From Vreelandella olivaria (GTDB lineage: Bacteria; Pseudomonadota; Gammaproteobacteria; Pseudomonadales; Halomonadaceae): DNA of 64,000 nucleotides. The position numbers and the translations under genes were made by a program. The stretch is from the NCBI RefSeq assembly GCF_023507745.1, contig NZ_JALPZO010000155.1, forward strand, positions 62,001 through 126,000, written 5' to 3'. Shown piece by piece: positions 41,742 through 50,213 of the stretch. The notes under the pieces are model-generated. The model was given only the letters and a program-made list of their open reading frames with translations. It was not told the origin of the DNA and made no database searches. How positions within the stretch are numbered: position 1 is the stretch's first letter; every line of letters begins with the position of its first letter.

Positions 41742-42801
41742 GCCAACCCCCGCTATCACGATGGGCCTGCTGGACCGCTTCGCGGGGCAGAATAAACTCC
41801 ACATCGCTACTTTGCTCACCCATCATCAGCGTCCGTGCCATTTCCTGGGCAGGCACCCCCTCGAACAGTACGCGGTTCAAACCTTCCGCCAGCGGCATAT
41901 ACACGCCCATCTCGCGTGCCTTCGCACATACCAGCTTAACGGTATTGACCCCTTCCGCCACCTGACCAAGGGCAGACACTGCCTCATCCAGGCTATTCCC
42001 TTCGCCCAAGGCATAACCCACCCGATAGTTACGGGACAAGCTGGAAGAGCAGGTAACAATCAGGTCGCCGACCCCCGCCAGGCCCAAAAAGGTCATCGGG
42101 TTTGCCCCTTGGGCCACTGCAAAACGACTCATCTCAGCCAGCGCACGCGTCATCAGCATGCTGCGGGTGTTTTCTCCCATGCCCAGTGCCGCAGCCATCC
42201 CCGCCGCGATGGCATAAATATTTTTGAGCGCCCCGCCCAACTCCACGCCATGGCGATCATTACTGGCATATACCCGAAAATAGCGGCAACCCAGCGCCTG
42301 CTGCACGCGGGTGCGGGTCAGTGCATCGGCACTGGCAATCACAGTGGCCGTTAACTGTTTATCGGCAATTTCAGAGGCCAGGTTGGGGCCTGCAATCACT
42401 CCGATATGGGGAAAGCCGGTCTCCTGTTCCAGCACCTGACTCATCAGCAGAAAGCTATCCTGCTCAATACCTTTGGTCGTACTCACCAAAATCTGCTCTG
42501 GCGTTAACCATGGTTTGGCTGCCTGCACCACGCTACGAAACGCCTTGGATGGTATCGCCACCAACACCAACTCCGCCCCTTTCAGCACGGCCTGCAAGTC
42601 GGTCGATGCCAGCACTACCGGGTTAATCGCATAATGCGGTAAATAGCGCCCGTTACGGTGCTCTTGGTTAATTTGCTCTACCAGCGTTGCATCGCGCATC
42701 CATTGGCGCACCTGCGCGCCGTTATCTGCCGCGATACTGGCCAGGGCGGTACCAAAACTCCCTCCCCCTAACACTGCGACATTAATCTGCTGCTCAGCCA
42801 T
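41734..42801 (-). CDS. gpsA: NAD(P)-dependent glycerol-3-phosphate dehydrogenase
   Basis: Makes sn-glycerol-3-phosphate from dihydroxyacetone phosphate for phospholipid synthesis. The dinucleotide-binding motif is [12 protein letters not shown]; the catalytic region contains [25 protein letters not shown] (active-site Lys) and the C-terminal [11 protein letters not shown]-type segment. 355 residues from the ATG at 42801; the frame opens 12 codons earlier without a ribosome site. It overlaps sixA downstream. Confidence 0.96.
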   Translation of the reverse strand: MAEQQINVAVLGGGSFGTALASIAADNGAQVRQWMRDATLVEQINQEHRNGRYLPHYAINPVVLASTDLQAVLKGAELVLVAIPSKAFRSVVQAAKPWLTPEQILVSTTKGIEQDSFLLMSQVLEQETGFPHIGVIAGPNLASEIADKQLTATVIASADALTRTRVQQALGCRYFRVYASNDRHGVELGGALKNIYAIAAGMAAALGMGENTRSMLMTRALAEMSRFAVAQGANPMTFLGLAGVGDLIVTCSSSLSRNYRVGYALGEGNSLDEAVSALGQVAEGVNTVKLVCAKAREMGVYMPLAEGLNRVLFEGVPAQEMARTLMMGEQSSDVEFILPREAVQQAHRDSGGWHE

Positions 42802-42862
42802 GACGTATCCCGCCCGTTGATCACCCACATTTGGCATTTACTTTATCACTAACCTTACCAAA

Positions 42863-42905
42863 ACAAGCGGCCCGTTTGGTGTTCCAAACGGGCCGCTTGT
42901 AAAGT
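42863..42905 (-). terminator. Strong terminator after htpG
   Basis: A perfect 17-bp stem (arms 42863-42879 and 42884-42900) with a 4-base loop lies 15 bases past the htpG stop. On the minus strand it is followed by only a short TTTT stretch, but stem strength makes termination likely. Confidence 0.8.
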
Positions 42906-42915
42906 TACTGATGCA

Positions 42916-44820
42916 TCAGGCTGTCAGCACGCTGTTAAGCCGCTTAACATAGGCGGCGGGGTCATCCAGATGTCCCCCTTCAGCAATAATGGCCTGGTCG
43001 AGCAGGATATGGGCCAACTGGCCAAATAAATCCCCCTCGGCATTCTCAAGCCGCGCTACCAGCGCATGGCTGGGGTTCAACTCAAGAATGGGCTTAACGT
43101 CAGGCATTTTTTGACCAGCAGCTTCCATGATACGGCGCATCTGGTAACCCATCTCATGCTCAGGCAGCACCACGCAGGCAGGTGAGTCGGTTAAACGATG
43201 GGTAATTTTTACCTCCTGCACATCATCACCCAGCGCTTCCTTCACTCGCTTCACAAGGTCTTCCTTGGCTTTCGCTGTCTCCTCCTGGGCTTTCTTCTCT
43301 TCTTCGTCTTCCACATCGCCAAGATCCAGCTCACCTTTGGCCACATCCGCGAAGGACTTACCATCGAACTCAGTGAGATGGCTCATTAGCCACTCATCAA
43401 TTCGGTCTGAGAGTAGCAGCACTTCAATCCCTTTCTTACGGAAGATCTCCAGATGGGGACTGTTTTTCGCCGCATTGAAGCTATCGGCCACCACGTAGTA
43501 AATCTTTTTCTGCCCCTCTTTCATCCGCTCAACGTACTCGGCCAGCGATTGCTCCTGGGCAGCCGTATCGGTATGGGTGGAGGCAAAACGCAGTAAGCCG
43601 GCGATTTTTTCCCGGTTGGCAAAATCTTCGCCCGGCCCTTCTTTCAGTACACTGCCAAAGGTGTTCCAGAACGTCTGGTACTGCTCGCTATCCTTGGCAA
43701 GCTTCTTAAGCATATCCAGCGCGCGTTTGGTGAGAGCACCTTTGATCTTATCAACCTTGGGATCCTGCTGGAGCAGCTCACGGGATACGTTCAGTGACAG
43801 GTCTCGGGTATCCAGCACCCCTTTAATAAAGCGCAGATACAGCGGTAGGAACTGTTCAGCATCATCCATAATAAAGACGCGCTGAACATACAGTTTCACG
43901 CCACGGGCGCCATCACGGTCAAACATATCAAACGGCGCACGGCCCGGCACATAAAGCAGGCTGGTATACTCCAGCTTGCCTTCCACTTTATTGTGGCTCC
44001 AGGTCAGCGGGTCGCTAAAGTCGTGGGCAACGTGCTTATAGAACGCCTTATACTCGTCGTCAGATACTTCACTTTTTGGGCGAGCCCACAAGGCGGTGGC
44101 CTCGTTAACGGTTTCCCAGGTCGTGACTTCACTACCCTCAATCTCATTACCATCGTCGTCTTTTGCCGTTTCAGTTTTCGGCATACGCACCGGCACTTCG
44201 ATATGATCCGAGTATTTACGCACCAGACTCTGCAGGCGATAGTCATCGGCAAACTCTTTGGCATCCTCTTTCAGGTGCAGCGTAATCTCGGTGCCGTGTA
44301 CGTCACGCTCGATATCCGCAACGGTGAACTCTCCCTCACCCTTTGAACGCCACTCAACGCCAGCAGCAGCGTCATCGCCCGCTTTACGGGTACGTACGGT
44401 GACGTCATCGGCAACGATAAACCCGGAGTAGAAGCCAACACCGAATTGTCCGATCAGCTTGGCATCCTTTTGCTGCTCGCCGGAGAGTTGCTTGAGAAAC
44501 TCCGCTGTGCCCGAACGTGCAATGGTACCCAGGTTGGCAATCACGTCTTCACGGTTCATGCCAATACCATTATCGCGCAGCGTAATGGTATTGGCTTCAC
44601 GGTCATGCTCTATCTCAATACGCAGTTCGCTGTCGCCTTCATAGAGCGCATCATTATCAAGCGCGGCGTAACGTAGCTTGTCGCAGGCATCGGCAGCGTT
44701 TGAAATAAGCTCACGCAGAAAGATCTCCCGGTTTGAGTACAGGGAGTGAATCATCAGGTTCAGGAGTTGCTTAACTTCCGTTTGAAAGCCAAGTGTCTCT
44801 TCGTGGGTCGCAGTCGTCAT
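42916..44820 (-). CDS. htpG: Molecular chaperone HtpG (Hsp90)
   Basis: A 634-residue bacterial Hsp90. The GHKL ATPase domain (about 1-215) shows [22 protein letters not shown], and [15 protein letters not shown]; middle and C-terminal dimerisation domains follow, without the eukaryotic MEEVD tail. An acidic KDETAK-type insert near residue 520 is modest. A near-perfect heat-shock promoter lies upstream, so it is probably under sigma-32. A monocistronic unit ending at a 17-bp hairpin. Confidence 0.98.
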   Translation of the reverse strand: MTTATHEETLGFQTEVKQLLNLMIHSLYSNREIFLRELISNAADACDKLRYAALDNDALYEGDSELRIEIEHDREANTITLRDNGIGMNREDVIANLGTIARSGTAEFLKQLSGEQQKDAKLIGQFGVGFYSGFIVADDVTVRTRKAGDDAAAGVEWRSKGEGEFTVADIERDVHGTEITLHLKEDAKEFADDYRLQSLVRKYSDHIEVPVRMPKTETAKDDDGNEIEGSEVTTWETVNEATALWARPKSEVSDDEYKAFYKHVAHDFSDPLTWSHNKVEGKLEYTSLLYVPGRAPFDMFDRDGARGVKLYVQRVFIMDDAEQFLPLYLRFIKGVLDTRDLSLNVSRELLQQDPKVDKIKGALTKRALDMLKKLAKDSEQYQTFWNTFGSVLKEGPGEDFANREKIAGLLRFASTHTDTAAQEQSLAEYVERMKEGQKKIYYVVADSFNAAKNSPHLEIFRKKGIEVLLLSDRIDEWLMSHLTEFDGKSFADVAKGELDLGDVEDEEEKKAQEETAKAKEDLVKRVKEALGDDVQEVKITHRLTDSPACVVLPEHEMGYQMRRIMEAAGQKMPDVKPILELNPSHALVARLENAEGDLFGQLAHILLDQAIIAEGGHLDDPAAYVKRLNSVLTA

Positions 44821-44900
44821 GCGGCTTAGCCCTCATTGTTCACGTTTCGCTGGGTGTTCCCGCCTATCCTGTAGACGGGATCAAAAAGTGTGTGAACTCA

Positions 44901-44928
44901 ATATGGGGCTAAGCAGAGCAATTTCAAG
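44901..44928 (-). promoter_or_regulatory. Sigma-32 heat-shock promoter of htpG
   Basis: On the minus strand CTTGAAA (44922-44928), a 13-base spacer and CCCCATAT (44901-44908) match the sigma-32 consensus (CTTGAAA, 13-15 bases, CCCCATnT). The start would be near 44894, leaving a leader of about 75 bases. The -35 box overlaps the stop codon of the upstream gene. Confidence 0.88.
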
Positions 44929-45271
44929 AAGGTGAGTGTTGAGAAGCAGCAGGACCAATGTCCTCGCTCTTCCACACACGGTAATCTTCCAAACGCTGGT
45001 CTATACGATTAAGCAGCCAGCCAATGATTATCACATCATCCACCAACCCAATTATCATCAGAAAATCGGGGATGAGATCAAAGGGCATGACCAGATACGC
45101 CAATGCCAGCGCCATCATTCCAAACGCAGACCATGGGACAGGGCGAAAATCGCCGCGTATTACGTCCCGTGTCATGGGTAGAAACAACCTGAGCGCCCGA
45201 CCAATGCGTTTTATCGCCCAAACGCGAGCTTTAAGTCGACGCAATAACCACCAAGTGGGTAATCGTGCCAT
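44924..45271 (-). CDS. DUF1232 (YkvA-type) small membrane protein
   Basis: A 115-residue protein of the DUF1232 family, recognised by LALAYLVMPFDLIPDFLMIIGLVDDVIIIGWLLNRI: the LxPxDLIPD core within two closely spaced hydrophobic segments (about 50-85). The N-terminal part is basic and amphipathic. Function is unknown in the family. I chose the ATG at 45271 with GGAGG upstream; the TTG at 45289 overlaps that site. Its stop codon is shared with the htpG -35 box. It is divergent from slt. Confidence 0.8.
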   Translation of the reverse strand: MARLPTWWLLRRLKARVWAIKRIGRALRLFLPMTRDVIRGDFRPVPWSAFGMMALALAYLVMPFDLIPDFLMIIGLVDDVIIIGWLLNRIDQRLEDYRVWKSEDIGPAASQHSPS

Positions 45272-45298
45272 CGTAATTGAATCCTCCAAGTATCACGA

Positions 45299-45336
45299 TT
45301 GTCAGAACACTATTTGTTCTTATAGTTCATTATAGT
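45299..45336 (+). promoter_or_regulatory. Candidate sigma-70 promoter for slt
   Basis: TTGTCA (45299-45304), a 16-base spacer and TATAGT (45321-45326). A second TATAGT follows at 45331-45336, ten bases on, so a second start site is possible. Confidence 0.45.
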
Positions 45337-45371
45337 GGTTCTAACACCACTAGCGAGCAAGAGGGAGTGCC

Positions 45372-47321
45372 ATGCAGGCTTCGCCATTTCGTTCCACCTT
45401 TCGTACCCTGTGCACGGCTGTGCTGGTAGGTTTTCCGGCTATATCCTGGGCCGCCTCTGACGCTGCCATGCGTGATGCGTTGGAAGCCGCACGCCAGCAG
45501 CAGTGGCACCAGGTTGATGAGCGCGCCATAGAGGGACACATTCTTAGTGGCTACGTTGAGTACCACCGCTTACGCAACCAACTACCCAATGTCTCTTCAA
45601 GTCAGGTACTGCAGTTTATTGACCAGTACGCGGACTCACCCTTATCTGAGTGGTTGCGCGGTCAGGCCATTGCCAACTATGGTCATGCCGGACGCTATGG
45701 CGACCTGCTTGCCGTGGCTGACGGCGAACCTGCGGGAACTGCCCGACAGTGTTATTACTACACTGCCATGCTCGATAGAGAGCCACAGCAGGCGAGAGAG
45801 GCCGGGCTCGCACTGTGGCGGGTTGGCAGCTCTCAGCCCGATGCCTGTGACAACCTCTTCAGCCGCCTGCGAACGGATGGAACGATTGATGCAACGGCTA
45901 TCTGGGAGCGCAAAATGCTTGCCTGGCAGTCAGGCGAGGAACGTCTCAGCAATTACCTTGGCGGATTACTCAGCGGCCAGTGGCAAACGGCACTGGATAC
46001 TGTTGAAAATGTTAGCAATAACCATCGTGCCGTGACCTCAGCTCCAGCCTGTCTTGGCCCTGAGTGCGCCGCAACAGCCGCGTTTTACAAAGCCGCCATG
46101 CAACGCTACACACAAGAAAACACGCCAGCCGCGTTTGCTGCATGGCAGGAAATAGCGCCTCGCCTCACCCTGCCTTCCTCCTACCAACAGGCCATTGAAG
46201 AGGAGCTGGCATTTTATGTGCTGGTGCGCGATGTACCCGGAACGATTAACTGGGTAGATAGTGTGTTACCCATCCTGGGTAGTGAACGAGTACTGGAACT
46301 ACGGGTTCGCCGTGCACTTGCTGAGCGTCAATGGAGCGATGTGATGCACTGGATTGCGGAAATGCCTACCAGCCAGCAGGAGAGCAGCCGTTGGCAGTAT
46401 TGGCTTGCAAGAGCCAATGAGCAGCTAGGCAATCAGGATGCCGCGGAGGCCCGCTACCGACAGGCAGCCACAGATCGTAGTTTTTATGGCTTTGCCGCCG
46501 CGGAAAGATTGGGCCAGCCCTATCAGCTCAATTTAGAGCGTAACCATTTTGATGAAGCTTCCAGGGAACGGACGGCCCAATTGCCAGCGGTTCAGCGTAC
46601 GGAAGCCCTGTTGCGTATTGGTGAGGATGGGCTTGCTAACAGTGAGTGGCTCCATGCCGTGCAGAACGGCTCTCCACAGCAGGCGCGGGCTCTTGCCGAC
46701 TACGCCGCCCATCAGCAGTGGCATGCACGCTTGGTACAAACCACCATTGCCGGAGAAATGTGGGATGCCCTGGACTGGCGCTTCCCCCCCGCCTATCGTG
46801 ATAGCTTCCTGCACTGGGGGCGACTCACAGGCGTAGACCCCTATCTATTAATGGCGATTACCCGTCGTGAAAGCGCCTATAACCCAGTTGCACTTTCTCC
46901 AGCGGGTGCTCGTGGGCTAATGCAGTTGATGCCAGGTACCGCAAGTCTGGTAAGCCGACAGTTAGGACTTAACGACCCAGGCCCTTACGGAGTATTGGAA
47001 CCAGAACTAAATATCCGCTTAGGCAGTACCTACCTGCGCGATAAGCTGGATCGCTACCAGGGCAATCGACTCGCCGCAGCAGCCGCTTACAATGCTGGTC
47101 CAGGCCGGGTTGATCAGTGGCTTGGCAGTGGTGTTGAGTCCTTCGATCTGTTTGTGGAGAGCATTCCGTTCCGTGAAACCCGCGATTATGTTCAGGCGGT
47201 GCTGAGCTATCGGGTTATTTTCGAAAGCCTGGCTAACGGCGGCAACAGTGAAGGCGTATCACTATTAAGTGACAACGAAAAGATGGTGCGTTATGACCGG
47301 GCACTACTGGCTCGCCGGTAA
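45372..47321 (+). CDS. slt: Soluble lytic murein transglycosylase Slt
   Basis: A 649-residue periplasmic enzyme that cleaves the MurNAc-GlcNAc bond with formation of anhydroMurNAc. It has a Sec signal (cleavage near SWA-A, residue 27), the long helical superhelix (U and L domains, about 30-470) and a C-terminal lysozyme-like domain with catalytic Glu in TRRESAYNPVALS, then GARGLMQLMPGTA and AAYNAGPGRV. The ATG at 45372 is preceded by GAGGGAG. Gene order around it is not informative. Confidence 0.94.
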   Translation: MQASPFRSTFRTLCTAVLVGFPAISWAASDAAMRDALEAARQQQWHQVDERAIEGHILSGYVEYHRLRNQLPNVSSSQVLQFIDQYADSPLSEWLRGQAIANYGHAGRYGDLLAVADGEPAGTARQCYYYTAMLDREPQQAREAGLALWRVGSSQPDACDNLFSRLRTDGTIDATAIWERKMLAWQSGEERLSNYLGGLLSGQWQTALDTVENVSNNHRAVTSAPACLGPECAATAAFYKAAMQRYTQENTPAAFAAWQEIAPRLTLPSSYQQAIEEELAFYVLVRDVPGTINWVDSVLPILGSERVLELRVRRALAERQWSDVMHWIAEMPTSQQESSRWQYWLARANEQLGNQDAAEARYRQAATDRSFYGFAAAERLGQPYQLNLERNHFDEASRERTAQLPAVQRTEALLRIGEDGLANSEWLHAVQNGSPQQARALADYAAHQQWHARLVQTTIAGEMWDALDWRFPPAYRDSFLHWGRLTGVDPYLLMAITRRESAYNPVALSPAGARGLMQLMPGTASLVSRQLGLNDPGPYGVLEPELNIRLGSTYLRDKLDRYQGNRLAAAAAYNAGPGRVDQWLGSGVESFDLFVESIPFRETRDYVQAVLSYRVIFESLANGGNSEGVSLLSDNEKMVRYDRALLARR

Positions 47322-47352
47322 CGAACGTATAACACCGGTTTTCAACGCCTCT

Positions 47353-47373
47353 GCGCCCGGCTATACCGGGCGC
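47353..47373. terminator. Hairpin at the slt/lysE-type convergent junction
   Basis: A perfect 8-bp stem (arms 47353-47360 and 47366-47373) with a 5-base loop lies 32 bases past the slt stop. No T-run follows, and it runs into the end of the minus-strand exporter gene, so it is a weak or Rho-assisted terminator at best. Confidence 0.35.
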
Positions 47374-48017
47374 TGCTCTAACGCTAAGCGAACTCCAAAA
47401 ATCACCAGCACTACCCCCGTGGCAGCGTTAAGGGTTTGCGCAAAGCGAGCGCTGGCCAGCCATTTACTCGCTCCCCCTACCATCAGTACAACGCTAATCT
47501 GCCAGATGTTGGCAATCACAAAGTGCACTCCGGCGAGCCATAACGACTTTAATAGGGCGGGGTCGGTTGGGGCAATAAACTGGGGCAAAAAAGCCATGTA
47601 GAACACCACCGTTTTGGGATTTAACACATTGGAAAGCAATCCCTCTTTAACAGGTTGCCAGAAAGGCACTGGCGACACATTTTTCAACACACTGTGCACG
47701 GGCAAAGGGGTTCCACGGCGCGCCGCCAACAAACTGGACACACCCAGCCAGATCAGATAGGCGGCCCCGGCGAGCTTCAATAAATGAAACGCCCAGGCGG
47801 ACTGCAATAAAATCAATGAAATTCCCAATGCAGATATCGTGGCGTGCACAAACAGACCACAGCAGATAGCAATGCTGGTGGCTACCCCATCACGAACCCC
47901 TCCGCGGGCGGTGTTGCGGATCACTAGCAGGGTATCGACACCTGGACTTACTGACAGCAGTGTAATCGCAATTAAAAAGGGTAGAAACTGCGCATCAATA
48001 AGATTGATCTGCATCAT
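47361..48017 (-). CDS. LysE/RhtB family amino acid exporter
   Basis: A 218-residue protein of the LysE/RhtB superfamily with about six hydrophobic segments. Family hallmarks are the N-terminal LLSVSPGVDTLLVIRNTARGG (PGP-type motif, here SPG), SAWAFHLLKLAGAAYLIWLGVSSL, and LLSNVLNPKTVVFYMAFLPQF. The substrate cannot be told from sequence; homoserine, threonine, lysine or other small amino acids are possible. Two start codons in tandem (48017 and 48014); no strong ribosome site. It diverges from the cold-shock gene. Confidence 0.88.
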   Translation of the reverse strand: MMQINLIDAQFLPFLIAITLLSVSPGVDTLLVIRNTARGGVRDGVATSIAICCGLFVHATISALGISLILLQSAWAFHLLKLAGAAYLIWLGVSSLLAARRGTPLPVHSVLKNVSPVPFWQPVKEGLLSNVLNPKTVVFYMAFLPQFIAPTDPALLKSLWLAGVHFVIANIWQISVVLMVGGASKWLASARFAQTLNAATGVVLVIFGVRLALEQRPV

Positions 48018-48094
48018 GGTACGGGCTCTCAGGCGATAATAAATCGTTAATTCGTCACTGGACGATCAGTTTTTTTGCTTCTACATTGATGTTG

Positions 48095-48119
48095 GCGGGC
48101 AGACACAGTGTATGCCCGC
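48095..48119 (+). promoter_or_regulatory. Hairpin in the leader of the cold-shock gene
   Basis: Perfect 7-bp inverted repeat (GCGGGCA at 48095-48101, TGCCCGC at 48113-48119) with an 11-base loop, 31 bases before the start codon. Cold-shock mRNAs often carry structured leaders; this is suggestive only. Confidence 0.35.
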
Positions 48120-48150
48120 TCAATCATTAAGCACGTTAAGGATATGGACG

Positions 48151-48354
48151 ATGGCAACTGGCACTGTCAAGTGGTTCAACGATACCAAAGGTTACGGCTT
48201 CATCTCTCCGGATGACGGCGGTGACGATCTGTTTGCCCACTTCTCTGAAATTCAAGCTGAAGGTTTCAAGACCCTGCAGGACGGTCAGAAGGTCAGCTTC
48301 GAGGTGACTCAGGGTAAAAAAGGCCTTCAGGCTTCCAACATTCGCCTCGCTTAA
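48151..48354 (+). CDS. Cold-shock protein, CspA family
   Basis: A 67-residue single cold-shock domain protein that binds single-stranded RNA or DNA. RNP1 is KGYGFISP and RNP2 is DLFAHFSE. The start [10 protein letters not shown] is standard; AAGGA lies eight bases before the ATG. Which CspA paralogue it is, and whether it is cold-inducible or constitutive, is not decidable. A strong terminator follows 18 bases after the stop. Confidence 0.96.
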   Translation: MATGTVKWFNDTKGYGFISPDDGGDDLFAHFSEIQAEGFKTLQDGQKVSFEVTQGKKGLQASNIRLA

Positions 48355-48372
48355 TTGGCCAGCGAATGACAC

Positions 48373-48400
48373 AAAGGCCCGCAAACTGCGGGCCTTTCTA
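48373..48400 (+). terminator. Intrinsic terminator after the cold-shock gene
   Basis: A perfect 11-bp stem (arms 48373-48383 and 48387-48397) with a 3-base loop ends in TTT. It could also serve the convergent lipoprotein gene from the other side. Confidence 0.8.
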
Positions 48401-48430
48401 TGGAGCATTCCCAGCATTGATTGCTACCGC

Positions 48431-49171
48431 TTACTGAACCGCACCCTGGCTATCAAGCTCTGTGTCGGAATCGGCCCCACCATTGACTACCCGATGTTCA
48501 CGCTCGATCTCTTCATACTGCTCGTTTAAACGCTGCTGTGCCTCCTCAAAACGACGCTCAGTATCTTCAATCAGTGCATCAACATCGGCTGCCTCAAGAT
48601 CATCCTCCAGACGAGGACTTTCTGGCAAACTACTCTCGACCTCCCAACTGGAGGAGAAATCCTCACTATCCATCGGCTCCAATTCCGTAGCCTGACGCTC
48701 TACCTCCTGGAACTGCTCTTCCAAGCGGCGCTGGGCCTCCTCAAAGCGACGCTCAGTCTCAGCGATGACATTGTCTATATCCGAGCGTGTTGTCTCGCCA
48801 GGCATCGCGCTTGCCTCGTCCAGGGCATCCTCCGGGTCTGCTGCCAGCGTATCTTCCCCTGCCTGCACCTCTTCACCACTTTCAAATGGCTCGGAGAGTG
48901 CATCTCCGTCCTCTTCTCGAAGCGCATCAGCCTGCTCAAGCTCTTCGGCCGCCTGGCGTGCCTCTACTTCATCTTCAATTTCATCAGGTTCAGGTACTTC
49001 TGCGGCATTTTCAGCGGCAACAGGTGCTTCCTCTTCCTGGACCACCTCGTCATCCGATATGGAAGAAGCACTCTCTTCAGGGGCAACGGTGGGATCCTCC
49101 TGGCTATCTCCGCAGGCGCTTAACAACAGCGCCAGCGTGGCAAAAGCAGGTATCCATAGACGATTTACCAT
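48431..49171 (-). CDS. Acidic lipoprotein with duplicated coiled-coil segment, function unknown
   Basis: I do not recognise a characterised family. The 246-residue protein has a lipoprotein signal ending LLSAC (C20; +2 is Gly, so outer-membrane sorting is expected). The mature part is extremely Glu/Asp-rich. Two 30-residue segments (residues 131-160 and 196-225) are copies of each other with 19 identities, sharing TERRFEEAQ, and are predicted coiled coils. Between and before them the sequence is low-complexity and acidic. The ATG at 49171 has AAGGAG nine bases upstream; a TTG eight codons earlier overlaps that site. Upstream is a YegS-type kinase gene on the same strand, which may share its transcript. 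Confidence 0.8.
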   Translation of the reverse strand: MVNRLWIPAFATLALLLSACGDSQEDPTVAPEESASSISDDEVVQEEEAPVAAENAAEVPEPDEIEDEVEARQAAEELEQADALREEDGDALSEPFESGEEVQAGEDTLAADPEDALDEASAMPGETTRSDIDNVIAETERRFEEAQRRLEEQFQEVERQATELEPMDSEDFSSSWEVESSLPESPRLEDDLEAADVDALIEDTERRFEEAQQRLNEQYEEIEREHRVVNGGADSDTELDSQGAVQ

Positions 49172-49216
49172 CGGACCATTCTCCTTAGGTGGCAACCCAT
49201 AACATAGTCATAACAA

Positions 49217-50176
49217 TTAGTGTCGGTCGTTCGCCGATAACAACGGGCACCCATCCGGTAGCAGCACCCGTAACGCCAGCGGGACCACCTCTGCACTAAA
49301 GCGATCATAACGCTTCGCTTCGCCATCCAGCGTTAATGGCCAGGGTGGATCATCCTGCTGGGTCGTCACTGTTAGTTGGCTGGCAGTGAAATAACTGACA
49401 TACCTCCCATCAGCAGGGAACTGTTGCAACTCGCTGATCAGCGTAGGCAACTCCAATACAGATGAGAAGTCCTTAACAATCAACACATCCAAACGCCCAT
49501 CATCAAGCTGCGCCCTTGGTGCCAACACCTGGCCACCACCTGACTGGCGTCCATTACCCAATGCCAACAATAGCAACGAAGCACTCTGCTCTCTATCACC
49601 CCAATGCAGGGTGCCGCGATAACTACGGTGCCTCCATGCTTTAAGGGCACCCATCAGGGAATAGGCGCCTCCTCCCAGCATACGCTTCAGCGTCTTCGGC
49701 GTAGATGAGGTAATTTCAGCGCCAAAACCACCTGTTGTCATATTGACATAATAGCTGGTGGAGCTTTCCCCCTCAGCATCAGCCGTAATGCGGACAACAT
49801 CAATGGGAGATGCAGAAAGCGCCATTGCAGCCGCCAATGCAGGAGCAGGCTCAAGGGGCAGCCCCACAGAAGTGGCAAAATCGTTGGCACTGCCCAGAGG
49901 CACAATACCGAGTGGTGGGCGCTGGTCGTGGGCCAGGCGCATCAAACCATTGACCACTTCACTAACGGTACCATCGCCTCCACAGGCGATGACACAGGTC
50001 ATCCCCATATCGACTGACTGGGCAGCAAAATCAGCCGCATCCCCGCCCTCCCATGTTGCACGAACAGTGATATGTTTCCCTGCCTTTCGCTGCTCTGCAA
50101 CGGCGTCACGGAGTGCCGGATTAGCGGCAGACTTACCATTAATAATGAGTAAATAACGCTGCTGTGAATCGGTCAC
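49217..50176 (-). CDS. YegS/diacylglycerol kinase-family lipid kinase
   Basis: A 319-residue protein of the diacylglycerol kinase catalytic-domain family. It begins with LLIINGKSAANPALRDAV and has the nucleotide-binding loop ACGGDGTVSEVVNGL and the LPLGSANDFATSVGLP motif (PLGTxNDFA in the family). The closest well-known relative is YegS, which phosphorylates phosphatidylglycerol in vitro. Actual lipid substrate is not known. It lies 45 bases upstream of the acidic lipoprotein gene and 37 bases downstream of pepN on the same strand. Confidence 0.88.
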   Translation of the reverse strand: MTDSQQRYLLIINGKSAANPALRDAVAEQRKAGKHITVRATWEGGDAADFAAQSVDMGMTCVIACGGDGTVSEVVNGLMRLAHDQRPPLGIVPLGSANDFATSVGLPLEPAPALAAAMALSASPIDVVRITADAEGESSTSYYVNMTTGGFGAEITSSTPKTLKRMLGGGAYSLMGALKAWRHRSYRGTLHWGDREQSASLLLLALGNGRQSGGGQVLAPRAQLDDGRLDVLIVKDFSSVLELPTLISELQQFPADGRYVSYFTASQLTVTTQQDDPPWPLTLDGEAKRYDRFSAEVVPLALRVLLPDGCPLLSANDRH

Positions 50177-50213
50177 CGGCGTATTCCCTTTCCATGGTTA
50201 TGCGCGCCCATTG

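Noticed and set aside
41710-42354. 214-residue plus-strand open frame across gpsA
   Set aside because: Antisense shadow; no family likeness and no start signals.
48765-49202. Ser-rich 145-residue plus-strand frame opposite the acidic lipoprotein
   Set aside because: Its Ser/Ala richness is the complement of the Glu codons of the true gene, which has lipobox and ribosome site.
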